DNA of 11,571 nt from an uncultured Eubacteriales bacterium (lineage in GTDB: Bacteria; Bacillota; Clostridia; Peptostreptococcales; Anaerovoracaceae): positions 1 to 11,571 of the forward strand of contig UQMQ01000077.1 in assembly GCA_900542245.1 (NCBI GenBank), read 5' to 3'. The translations under genes and the position numbers were made by a program. Numbering within the stretch: the stretch's first letter is position 1; the number at the start of each line of letters is the position of its first letter. The notes beneath the pieces are model-generated. The model worked only from the letters and a program-made list of their open reading frames with translations. It searched no databases and was not told the origin of the DNA. Below, in pieces: positions 1-6,702 of this stretch.

Positions 1-1
1 C

Positions 2-547
2 TGCAAGCTCGAAAACCAGCTGACCGCCGCCATGCTGCAGGCGGAGACCCGGGCTGCGGCAGCAGATGCGGCGGCAGGCACCGCAAAGCAAGCGGCGCTC
101 GCAGCCTCCGCATCAGCTGCCTTGCCGGAGCGCACTGCGCAAACAGCCCGCGCGGCAGACCGCAGCGCAATACGCGCAGCGACCAGCCGCGCCTACATCA
201 AAGCCCACCTGGCTGAGATCGAGGCGTGGGCGCAGGACTGCCTGCGCGCCGCCGGGTGCAGCGATACAGCGCGCGCACAGTATGGCGTCTGCGCCATACC
301 GGCAAAAAGCTATGACGATATTTACTTCCCGGCGGGCAATTATGAGGCGCTGACCATCACCCTCGGCGCAGGAGAAGGGGAGAACTGGTGGTGCGTCGTG
401 TTCCCGCCGCTGTGCATGGTTGACGCGGCGGATTCTGCCTACAAAGACAATTTCCATGTCGATCAGCAGGGACGACTGGTGCTCAAATCCAAGATCAGAG
501 AGCTGCTGGACAAGCGAGCCATGTACAAGCAATCCGCGGCTTCCTAA
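2..547 (+). CDS. spoIIR: Stage II sporulation protein R (SpoIIR), 3' part, truncated by window edge
   Basis: The frame is open from base 2 to a TAA at 545-547, giving 181 residues with no start in view, so the 5' part lies outside the window. The signature of the family is clear: FPAGNYEALTITLGAGEGEN followed by WWCVVFPPLC and MVD, at about residues 108-142 of the fragment, then a charged KSKIRELLDKR tail. From family knowledge, SpoIIR is made in the forespore under sigma-F, is secreted to the intermembrane space and triggers SpoIIGA to process pro-sigma-E in the mother cell. The signal peptide would be upstream of the window. The stretch at about residues 14-62 is strikingly rich in Ala, Arg and Thr and does not look like the usual conserved helix region, so it is probably an insertion. 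Recognition of the family is confident; the full length is unknown. ATG at 32-34 is internal, not the start. Confidence 0.93.
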   Translation, partial: CKLENQLTAAMLQAETRAAAADAAAGTAKQAALAASASAALPERTAQTARAADRSAIRAATSRAYIKAHLAEIEAWAQDCLRAAGCSDTARAQYGVCAIPAKSYDDIYFPAGNYEALTITLGAGEGENWWCVVFPPLCMVDAADSAYKDNFHVDQQGRLVLKSKIRELLDKRAMYKQSAAS

Positions 548-636
548 GCCTGCGGAAAGCGAGACGCGACAGGAACGCAGACCGCGCGCCCCGCAAAAAG
601 CGCATGAGGACAAACGTGTGCATAACGAAAGTTCGA

Positions 637-657
637 GCATATCGCTGCGCGATATGC
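637..657. other. Perfect 9-bp hairpin downstream of spoIIR
   Basis: GCATATCGC (637-645) and GCGATATGC (649-657) are perfect reverse complements separated by TGC. There is no T tract after either arm, so it is not an intrinsic terminator by itself. It sits seven bases before the bidirectional terminator and would lie in the 3' untranslated part of the spoIIR mRNA, where it could protect the end. The bases from 548 to 636 show nothing else recognisable. Confidence 0.5.
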
Positions 658-664
658 CTCCATA

Positions 665-705
665 ACAGGAAAAGGCTCAGCAGCGTTTGCCGAGCCTTTT
701 CCTGT
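665..705. terminator. Bidirectional intrinsic terminator between spoIIR and htrA
   Basis: Arms 665-678 (ACAGGAAAAGGCTC) and 692-705 (GAGCCTTTTCCTGT) are perfect 14-bp complements, with a 13-nt loop containing a further GCA/TGC pairing. The GC-rich core GGCTC/GAGCC is flanked by AAAA on the left and TTTT on the right. On either strand an RNA therefore shows a G+C stem followed by U residues. It lies between two convergent genes and fits termination of both. Confidence 0.85.
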
Positions 706-733
706 ATATAAAAAACTAGTAGGAGAAGCGAAT

Positions 734-2014
734 TTAGTTCTGTGCAGACACATCTTTTTTGGTGTTTGCACTTGCTTTTTGCTGTATCTTTGCGGAATCC
801 TCAAGCTGTACATCAACTTTCAGAATATCGCCGCCTCTGACGATCGTAAAGGTGACGGTGTCGCCGACCTTGTGACTCTGGATCGTCTTGAGCAGGGTCG
901 CTGAATCGGTGATCTTGACATCATCAAGGTAATAAATCATATCGCCCTGCTGCAGACCTGCCTTTTTGGCATTGTCGCCGGTCACGCCCATGATATAGAC
1001 GCCGGTGATGGAAACACCATACTGCATCGCGGTACTGCTGTCGGTCAGATCCTGAATCTGAATCCCGGCTGCAGGACGTCCTTCGACATAACCGTTTTTG
1101 ATCAGCGACTGCGCGACGGACTGTACCTTATCGACCGGAATCGCAAAGCCAAGTCCTTCGACATCGGAGCCGGAGGATTTCGCAACGACCAGACCGATCA
1201 GATCACCGTACTGGTCAAAGAGACCGCCGCCGGAGTTGCCCGGGTTGATGGAGGCGCTGGTCTGAATCAGTGTCATGGATTTGCCGTCCAAGGTGATCTC
1301 ACGCTCCAGTGCACTGATGATGCCATCCGTTGCGGTGCCGGAGAGCGTACCCAGCGGGTTGCCGATGGCGACCGCCAGACTGCCGACGGATACCTGATCC
1401 ATGCTGCCCAGGCTGACCGGACTCAAACCGGTCTCATCGATCTTGATGACCGCGACATCGGTCTGCGCGTCAGTCGCTACCAGGGTCGCGTCATAGCTCT
1501 TGCCGTTGTGTAAGGTGACCTTGATGCTGTTCGCACCGTCAATCACGTGGTTGTTGGTGATGATATAGCCGTCCTCGCTGTAGATGACGCCGCTGCCTGC
1601 ACCCTGCGTCACATACTGGCGCAGCCAGCTGTCTGTGGCAACGGATTCCGTTTCGATTGCGACGACGGAGTTCTCATTTTTGGCGACGATCTCTTCGATC
1701 GAGAGCTCGCTGCCTGCGGCCTTCGCCAGATTGTAGTTCGTGGGGTGTACAGATTTATCTACCGAGGTGCCGCCAAAATTGCTGATCGCCAGCGCGTAAG
1801 CCCCGGCACCGACTGCGGCGGATAATACCATACAGACGACCAGCATCAGGGCAAAGAATTTTTTGGTGACATAAGGAGACGTGTTCTTTTCCTTTTTTGC
1901 TCTCTGCGGTGCCGCTGCGGTATCTGTATAGAAGGTCTGCTGCGGTGCAGACTGCTGATTGCCGCATGGTTCTGTCTGCGGTTTTTCTGTTTCGAATTTA
2001 TCCCAATCGTCCAT
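734..2014 (-). CDS. Membrane-anchored HtrA/DegP-like serine protease with one PDZ domain
   Basis: The 426-residue protein has a cytoplasmic, polar N-terminus (1-52), one membrane segment (about 53-77), a trypsin-like domain (about 105-305) and one PDZ domain (about 315-404). The catalytic triad is visible: His156 in TNNHV, Asp186 in TDVAVI and Ser261 in NPGNSGGGL. This is the S1C (HtrA) family layout of Firmicutes, acting outside the membrane in quality control of secreted proteins. I chose ATG at 2012-2014 because MDDWDKFE begins the natural polar tail and an AGGG lies about eight bases upstream. The frame stays open upstream to an ATG at 2155, but that extension crosses the likely promoter and adds an unfamiliar 47 residues. 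The gene is divergent from pgcA and shares the 665-705 terminator with spoIIR. Which named paralogue (htrA, htrB, yyxA/htrC) it matches cannot be decided. Confidence 0.93.
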   Translation of the reverse strand: MDDWDKFETEKPQTEPCGNQQSAPQQTFYTDTAAAPQRAKKEKNTSPYVTKKFFALMLVVCMVLSAAVGAGAYALAISNFGGTSVDKSVHPTNYNLAKAAGSELSIEEIVAKNENSVVAIETESVATDSWLRQYVTQGAGSGVIYSEDGYIITNNHVIDGANSIKVTLHNGKSYDATLVATDAQTDVAVIKIDETGLSPVSLGSMDQVSVGSLAVAIGNPLGTLSGTATDGIISALEREITLDGKSMTLIQTSASINPGNSGGGLFDQYGDLIGLVVAKSSGSDVEGLGFAIPVDKVQSVAQSLIKNGYVEGRPAAGIQIQDLTDSSTAMQYGVSITGVYIMGVTGDNAKKAGLQQGDMIYYLDDVKITDSATLLKTIQSHKVGDTVTFTIVRGGDILKVDVQLEDSAKIQQKASANTKKDVSAQN

Positions 2015-2053
2015 AACGGATCCCTGGCTTTCTGTTTTTCTTTTGATACCCAA

Positions 2054-2082
2054 ATTATAATGCGCTTTTGTGTTTTTTCTGT
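2054..2082 (-). promoter_or_regulatory. Possible htrA promoter (-10 TATAAT), possibly bidirectional
   Basis: On the minus strand a perfect TATAAT lies at 2059-2054, which would start transcription about 30 bases before the htrA ATG. The hexamer 17 bases upstream (2082-2077, ACAGAA) is a poor -35. The -10 is part of the 8-bp palindrome ATTATAAT (2054-2061), which also puts a TATAAT on the plus strand at 2056-2061, facing pgcA. Confidence 0.4.
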
Positions 2083-2171
2083 GTAAAAAACATGTGAAAT
2101 ATGATAGAATAACTGTGAAAGATTTCTTCGTATTTTTGCATGCGGTCTGCGGCAAAATAAGCGGGAAAATC

Positions 2172-2197
2172 AGAGACAGATAGAGACATCAGAGACA
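2172..2197 (+). repeat. Three AGAGACA repeats in the pgcA leader
   Basis: AGAGACA occurs at 2172-2178, 2182-2188 and 2191-2197. The surrounding spacer to 2257 is A/G-rich (AAGATAAAGACAGAAGATAAAAA-like). I see no convincing plus-strand promoter close to pgcA and only a weak ribosome binding site (AGAAG, well upstream of the ATG). Confidence 0.6.
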
Positions 2198-2257
2198 TAT
2201 CACATAGATTGTATCTTAAACGGATTACAGAAGATAAAGACAGAAGATAAAAATAGT

Positions 2258-4090
2258 ATGGAAAAACATTTACAGGAATATGCACGCTGGCAGGCGCAGC
2301 ATCTGCCGGAGGAGCTGGCAGCAGAGCTCGCGGCAATCCGCGGCGACGAAAGCGAAATTTATGATCGCTTTTGCCGCACGATGCACTTTGGTACTTCCGG
2401 ACTGCGCGGCAGGATGGGGGTCGGTACGAACCGCATCAACGCGATCATGTTAGGCAAGGCGACGCGAGCGATCAGCCGCTACCTCACAGCGCGTTATGAA
2501 GCGCCCGCGATGGTGATCGGCTATGATACGCGGCACAACTCGCGCGAATACGCGGTTGGCATTGCCAAGGTGTTCGCGCAGTGCGGCGTCAGCAGCTGCC
2601 TCTTTGCAGAACCGACCCCGGTGCCGGTCGTTTCGTTTGCAGTGCGGCATCTGCGGCTGAACGGCGGCATTATGATCACCGCCAGCCATAATACAAAGGA
2701 ATATAACGGATACAAGGTCTATGACCATTACGGCAACCAGATCGACGACTGCAAGGCAGCGCTGATCGAGCAATACATGGAGGCAGAACCTACCTTTCCA
2801 AAAGGTGCGGAGAAGGACTTGACAGCAGGCGCGAAAACAGGTACGATATCTTTTTTGGGAGAGGATATCAAGGAGGCTTATCTTGCCGCGCTGCAGAGAG
2901 AAACGCTGTGGTGGACGGACGATCCGGCGCACTGCAGGGAAGCGCTCGGCGAACTGCGGGTTTGCTACACGCCGCTGAACGGCTGCGGGCGCGACTATGT
3001 GCTCACAGCCCTTGACAACATCGGCGTGCGGCAGATCCTGCGTGTAGAGCGTCAGGACGCGCCGAACGGTGATTTTCCGACCTGTCCGTCACCGAATCCG
3101 GAGTATCCGGAAACCTTTGCGGAGGCGCTGCGTACGGCAGGCGGCAGTATCGGCGGCGAGGGGCTTATGCAGCTTGCGTCAGCCGGAGACGGCGGGCAGG
3201 GAGAGCAGCAGTGTGAAAACCATGTGCCGCATCAAACGCCCCAAACCGCGTCGGTGCAGGGCGGGCAGGCTGCGGGAGCCCTGCCGGATTTATTGCTGGC
3301 GACGGACCCGGACAGCGACCGGCTCGGCGTGATGGTGCTTCACGCAGGACGTTATCAGCATCTGAGCGGCAATGAGGTCGGAGAGCTCCTCTTCGATTAC
3401 GTCTGCCGGGTGCATGCGGCAGGCACCTGCGGCAGACAGCTCGGCGACGGACAGGTAATGATGAAAAGCATCGTCAGTTCTCCGCTGACCGAAGACATCG
3501 CAAAGCACTACGGCGTGCGCATCAAAAATGTTTTTACGGGTTTCAAAAATATCGCTGCAGCGATCGAGCAGCTTGGGCAGAGCGGGGAGCGTGAACGTTT
3601 CCTGTTCGGCTTCGAGGAGAGTCTGGGCTATCTGTACGGTGATTATACGAGGGATAAGGACGGCATCATGGCAGCGCAGCTGATCTGTCTGGCGGCGGCA
3701 GAGGCGCGTGCGCAGGGGTTGACACTGGTCGACCGTTTGCAGAGCATCTATGAAACCTACGGCTATCTGGCAGGCAAGAGCTTTTCTGTCTATTATCAGG
3801 ACGAGAAGGGGCGCGATAAGATGCAGCGCATCATGGAGCGCTTGTTTGCGGACGGATTGAAGCCGGACGGATTTCGCGTCAAAAAGGAACTGTGCTACCG
3901 CAAGCCGCCGCTGTATTGTGCGGATCTGGCAGATCAGGCGCGCATCATCGTCCGACCCTCCGGCACCGAACCAAAGCTCAAGACATATATTTTCTGCAGA
4001 GGAGAAGCAGCGCAGGAGGCACAGGATGCCGCAGCGGAAATCGCACAGCGCATGCAGAACAAATGGAAAGACGAGGGACTTTATGAGTAA
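2258..4090 (+). CDS. pgcA: Alpha-phosphoglucomutase / phosphomannomutase family phospho-sugar mutase
   Basis: The 610-residue protein carries all four active-site signatures of the alpha-D-phosphohexomutase superfamily. These are the phosphoserine loop TASHNTKEYNG with Ser143, the metal loop DPDSDR with Asp350, Asp352 and Asp354, the sugar-binding loop FGFEESLGY (450-458) and the phosphate-binding loop RPSGTEPK (566-573). FGTSGLRG (44-51) is the family's N-terminal motif. The FEES form of loop 3 points to the PgcA/PGM2-like branch, which interconverts glucose 1-phosphate and glucose 6-phosphate (or related sugars) in the cytoplasm and feeds UDP-glucose and envelope glycans. Residues about 295-342 form a Gly/Gln/Ala-rich stretch between the NPEYPETF motif and the metal loop; the family normally has a much shorter link there. 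Its last eight bases overlap the start of hslO. Substrate preference is not settled by sequence. Confidence 0.93.
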   Translation: MEKHLQEYARWQAQHLPEELAAELAAIRGDESEIYDRFCRTMHFGTSGLRGRMGVGTNRINAIMLGKATRAISRYLTARYEAPAMVIGYDTRHNSREYAVGIAKVFAQCGVSSCLFAEPTPVPVVSFAVRHLRLNGGIMITASHNTKEYNGYKVYDHYGNQIDDCKAALIEQYMEAEPTFPKGAEKDLTAGAKTGTISFLGEDIKEAYLAALQRETLWWTDDPAHCREALGELRVCYTPLNGCGRDYVLTALDNIGVRQILRVERQDAPNGDFPTCPSPNPEYPETFAEALRTAGGSIGGEGLMQLASAGDGGQGEQQCENHVPHQTPQTASVQGGQAAGALPDLLLATDPDSDRLGVMVLHAGRYQHLSGNEVGELLFDYVCRVHAAGTCGRQLGDGQVMMKSIVSSPLTEDIAKHYGVRIKNVFTGFKNIAAAIEQLGQSGERERFLFGFEESLGYLYGDYTRDKDGIMAAQLICLAAAEARAQGLTLVDRLQSIYETYGYLAGKSFSVYYQDEKGRDKMQRIMERLFADGLKPDGFRVKKELCYRKPPLYCADLADQARIIVRPSGTEPKLKTYIFCRGEAAQEAQDAAAEIAQRMQNKWKDEGLYE

Positions 4091-5009
4091 AGTATTGACA
4101 GGTATGGATCACAGCGGATCTTTCCGCGTATATTTGGCAGTGACGACCGATCTGGTGGAAGAGGCCAGAACGATCCACAATACCACGCCGCTGGCGACAG
4201 CCGGGCTGGGCAGGGTGCTGACCGGCGCAGGGATCATGGGGCTACTTTTAAAGAACACAGGCGATAAGCTGACGCTGCTGTTCAAGGGCGACGGACCGGC
4301 GAAACAGATTCTGGCTACCGCAACGCAGGCAGGAGAGGTCAAGGGCTATATCGCAAACCCGGATGTAGAGCTGCCGCTGACCGAGGCAGGCAAGCTCGAT
4401 GTCGGCGGTTCGCTGGGCATCGGCGAGCTGACTGTGATCAAGGATCTGGGGCTCAAGGAGCCTTATGTCGGTACGATCGCACTGGTTTCCGGTGAGATCG
4501 CCGAGGATCTGACAGCCTACTATTTCATCTCGGAGCAGCAGAACACAGCAATCTCGCTGGGTGTCAAGATCGATACGGACTACAGCGTACTGGCAGCGGG
4601 TGGCATGATAATCCAGATGCTGCCGAATGCAGAGGAGGAAGCCATCACCGCATTGGAAACGATGCTTGCAGGGCTGCCGCCGATCACAACGCTGGTCGAG
4701 GAAGCAATGGAAGCCTGCGGCGGCAAGGACGCATCGCAAGAGAAGATGCTTGCGCATATGCTGCAGGCGATCTTTGCGGGCATGCCGGAGGACTATCAGG
4801 TACGGCCGCTGGAGCTGCGCGATCTGCGCTGGCATTGCGACTGCTCGGAGGAACGTCTGGAAAAAATCCTCATGACCATCGGCGAAAAGGATCTGACTGA
4901 GATCATCGAGGAGGACGAGGGTGCGGAGCTGGTCTGCCAGTTCTGCTGCAAGAAGTACTATTTCGACAAGGCGCATCTGCTGCGAATTCTGGCAGAGATG
5001 AAAAAATGA
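4083..5009 (+). CDS. hslO: Hsp33 redox-regulated molecular chaperone
   Basis: The 308-residue protein starts MSKVLTGMDHSGSFRVY and follows the Hsp33 family throughout, including the LGRVLTGAG and GGSLGIGELTVIKDLG regions. The C-terminal zinc switch is intact: Cys252 and Cys254 (CDC), then Cys285 and Cys288 (CQFC), 30 residues apart, with an extra Cys289. From family knowledge, oxidation by peroxide, hypochlorite or disulfide stress releases zinc, unfolds the linker and activates a cytoplasmic holdase that stops aggregation. The start is ATG 4083, preceded by GAGGGA; it overlaps the pgcA stop (ATGAGTAA), which suggests coupled translation. The frame is open further upstream inside pgcA, but the family begins here. 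A short TGATCG/CGATCA hairpin (5007-5025) spans its stop codon and has no T tract. Confidence 0.96.
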   Translation: MSKVLTGMDHSGSFRVYLAVTTDLVEEARTIHNTTPLATAGLGRVLTGAGIMGLLLKNTGDKLTLLFKGDGPAKQILATATQAGEVKGYIANPDVELPLTEAGKLDVGGSLGIGELTVIKDLGLKEPYVGTIALVSGEIAEDLTAYYFISEQQNTAISLGVKIDTDYSVLAAGGMIIQMLPNAEEEAITALETMLAGLPPITTLVEEAMEACGGKDASQEKMLAHMLQAIFAGMPEDYQVRPLELRDLRWHCDCSEERLEKILMTIGEKDLTEIIEEDEGAELVCQFCCKKYYFDKAHLLRILAEMKK

Positions 5010-5097
5010 TCGGCAAAGGCGATCAGACAGCAGAGACAGAAAACCATAGACAAAAAAGAAGTAAAGACAGTGAAGACATGGAGACAGCTATCAAAGC

Positions 5098-5104
5098 GGG
5101 GAGG
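5098..5104 (+). promoter_or_regulatory. Strong ribosome binding site selecting a TTG start for ddl
   Basis: GGGGAGG is followed seven bases later by TTG (5112-5114). The alternative ATG at 5070 lacks a comparable site. The family's N-terminus (short charged tail, then IGVIFGG) also fits the TTG start. Confidence 0.75.
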
Positions 5105-5111
5105 CAGCGTA

Positions 5112-6164
5112 TTGGAAGATAAAAAGAAACGAATCGGCGTTATTTTTGGCGGCAAGTCGGGGGAGTATGAGGTTTCTCTGCTCTCGGCGGCATCGGTGAT
5201 CCGAGTCCTGAATACTCAAAAATATGAGCCGGTCTATATCGGCATCACCAAAGAAGGCAAATGGAAGCGATATGACGGCGATGCCGACAGCATCGAAAAC
5301 GGCAGTTGGCTCGCGGAGGCGGAGGACCTCAATCCGGGAGACCTGAAGCAATATATAGATTTCGCCTTACCGATCGTACATGGACCATATTGCGAGGACG
5401 GCAAGCTGCAGGGATTTTTGGAAACGATGGATATTCCTTACGGCGGCTGCGGCGTGCTGGCGTCGGCGGTCGCGATGGATAAGCAGGTTGCCAGACAGGT
5501 ATTCCTGCGAGCAGGACTGCCGATGTGCAAGCATGTTTTCCTGACGAAGGCCGAGTGGCAGGACGAGCAGGAAACGGTACTCGCGCGCATCGAGCAGCAG
5601 ATCGGTTATCCGAATTTCGTCAAGCCGGCGAATCTGGGTTCGAGCGTCGGCATCAGCAAGGCGAAGGACAGGACGTCGCTGATCGAAGCGCTTGCACTTG
5701 CGCTCAGCTACGACAGCCGCGTGATCGTAGAGGAATTTGTCGACTGCAGAGAGCTGGAGACCGGTATCCTCGGCAACGATTATCCGGCGGCAGCAGAGGT
5801 CGGTGAGATCCTGTCGTCCGCGGAGTTTTATGATTACGAGGCGAAGTACAGCGACGGTGCTTCGCGTATCTGCATTCCGGCGGAGATCTCAGCGGAGGAT
5901 CGCGAAGAGATCCGCATGATGGCGGTCAAGGCGTGCAAGGCGATCGGCGGCGAGGGCTATTGCCGCGTGGATTTCTTTAAGGACCGCAGGACCGGCAAGC
6001 TTTATCTGAATGAAATCAACACGATTCCGGGCTTCACCAAATACAGCATGTTCCCGCTCCTGTGGGAAGCGGCAGGGGTCAAGTATCCGGATACAGTAGA
6101 AAGGATCATAGAACTGGGGTATGAAAGATATTACACTAAAAATCACAGGGAAACAATGTTATGA
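5112..6164 (+). CDS. ddl: D-alanine--D-alanine ligase (ATP-grasp)
   Basis: The 350-residue protein has the Ddl N-terminal loop FGGKSGEYEVSLLSA (12-26), HGPYCEDGKLQG (90-101), the ATP-grasp stretch FVKPANLGSSVGISKA (169-184), EEF (207-209), the omega loop FYDYEAKYSDG (239-249) and the metal/substrate end VDFF...LNEINTIPGFTKYSMFP (286-315). It joins two D-alanines with ATP hydrolysis for the UDP-MurNAc pentapeptide in the cytoplasm. The Tyr in EAKY is what D-Ala-D-Ala ligases carry where VanA-type D-lactate ligases have His, so a vancomycin-resistance role is not suggested. In the first loop, Tyr19 replaces the usual His (EYEVS instead of EHEVS), and Cys94 stands where the family often has Gly. 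The length is typical. The TTG start is supported by the site at 5098-5104. Its end overlaps the DUF1934 gene by 44 bases. Confidence 0.95.
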   Translation: MEDKKKRIGVIFGGKSGEYEVSLLSAASVIRVLNTQKYEPVYIGITKEGKWKRYDGDADSIENGSWLAEAEDLNPGDLKQYIDFALPIVHGPYCEDGKLQGFLETMDIPYGGCGVLASAVAMDKQVARQVFLRAGLPMCKHVFLTKAEWQDEQETVLARIEQQIGYPNFVKPANLGSSVGISKAKDRTSLIEALALALSYDSRVIVEEFVDCRELETGILGNDYPAAAEVGEILSSAEFYDYEAKYSDGASRICIPAEISAEDREEIRMMAVKACKAIGGEGYCRVDFFKDRRTGKLYLNEINTIPGFTKYSMFPLLWEAAGVKYPDTVERIIELGYERYYTKNHRETML

Positions 6165-6546
6165 AAGCCATGAAGAGGAACAGATGGAGTTCGTGACGGA
6201 CGGGAAGCTCTACGTCCGGGGCAGCGCCATCTATATCGTCTATGATGAAACCGATGTTTCCGGGATGGCGGGTTACAAGACAACGCTGAAGCTCAGTGGA
6301 GACTCTCTCAAAATGCGCAGGATCGGCAGCGGCGGTCCGCAGACCGAGCTGTATTTTGAAAAGGGCAGGCGCATCAGCAGCTCCTACGATACACCGTACG
6401 GACCGTTAGAGCTCGAGGTGCTGACCAGCAGCGTGATCAACCGACTGGACGCAGCGGATTTTCGCGGCAACGTGGACATCGAATATCATGTCAGTCTTTC
6501 GGGTATGGCGGAGAGCAAGAACCGCCTGACGATCGACGTGCAGTAA
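6121..6546 (+). CDS. DUF1934 (YwiB-like) beta-barrel protein
   Basis: The 141-residue protein opens with MKDITLKITGKQ and contains GSAIYIVYDETD, a KLSGDSLKMRRIG strand pair, ELYFEKGRRISSSYDTPYGPLELEV and a final IEYHVSLSG...NRLTIDV strand. This is the pattern of the DUF1934/YwiB family, small proteins of lipocalin-like beta-barrel fold found across Firmicutes, with no settled biochemical role. The start must be ATG 6121 or later, because an in-frame TAG lies at 6109-6111, and the family N-terminus matches this ATG. There is little Shine-Dalgarno sequence, and the start lies inside the last 44 bases of ddl, so translation is probably coupled to ddl. No signal peptide or membrane segment is visible, so it is probably cytoplasmic. 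Family call is firm; function is unknown. Confidence 0.88.
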   Translation: MKDITLKITGKQCYESHEEEQMEFVTDGKLYVRGSAIYIVYDETDVSGMAGYKTTLKLSGDSLKMRRIGSGGPQTELYFEKGRRISSSYDTPYGPLELEVLTSSVINRLDAADFRGNVDIEYHVSLSGMAESKNRLTIDVQ

Positions 6547-6577
6547 CGCACACAAGACGCATAGCGTATCAGAAAGC

Positions 6578-6620
6578 AAGAAACGTAAGAAACGTAAGTA
6601 AAGCAAGAGAAAGCAAGAGA
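6578..6620 (+). repeat. Short tandem repeats in a purine-rich spacer
   Basis: AAGAAACGT is repeated back to back (6578-6586, 6587-6595), followed by AAGCAAGAGA back to back (6601-6610, 6611-6620); a related AAAGCAAGAAA lies at 6573-6583. The whole spacer 6547-6702 is A/G-rich with only about a dozen T residues. It looks like slippage-derived sequence that would be unstructured as RNA. Confidence 0.75.
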
Positions 6621-6630
6621 TTAAGAATCC

Positions 6631-6659
6631 GAGACAAGAATAAGAAGCACAAATATAAA
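6631..6659 (+). promoter_or_regulatory. Weak candidate promoter for the DUF1846 gene
   Basis: GAGACA (6631-6636) and TATAAA (6654-6659) are 17 bases apart, matching four and five positions of the sigma-A -35 and -10 consensus. The spacer is so A-rich that chance matches are likely. AGGAAGG just before the 6703 ATG is a good ribosome binding site. Confidence 0.3.
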
Positions 6660-6702
6660 AACGAAACAGCAACAGAAAAAAACGAGCAGGAAGGAAGTAC
6701 AA

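Noticed and set aside
2015..2155. N-terminal extension of the protease to an ATG at 2155
   Set aside because: The added 47 residues are unlike the family, and the stretch contains the likely promoter; the MDDWDKFE start has an AGGG upstream.
3918..4082. Longer Hsp33 starting inside pgcA
   Set aside because: It would overlap pgcA by more than 170 bases; the family N-terminus and a Shine-Dalgarno both fit ATG 4083.
5007..5025. TGATCG/CGATCA hairpin at the hslO stop as a terminator
   Set aside because: The stem is only six pairs and has no following T tract, so it is not an intrinsic terminator.
5070..5111. ATG start for ddl at 5070
   Set aside because: It adds 14 unfamiliar residues and lacks a ribosome binding site, while TTG 5112 has GGGGAGG at ideal spacing.
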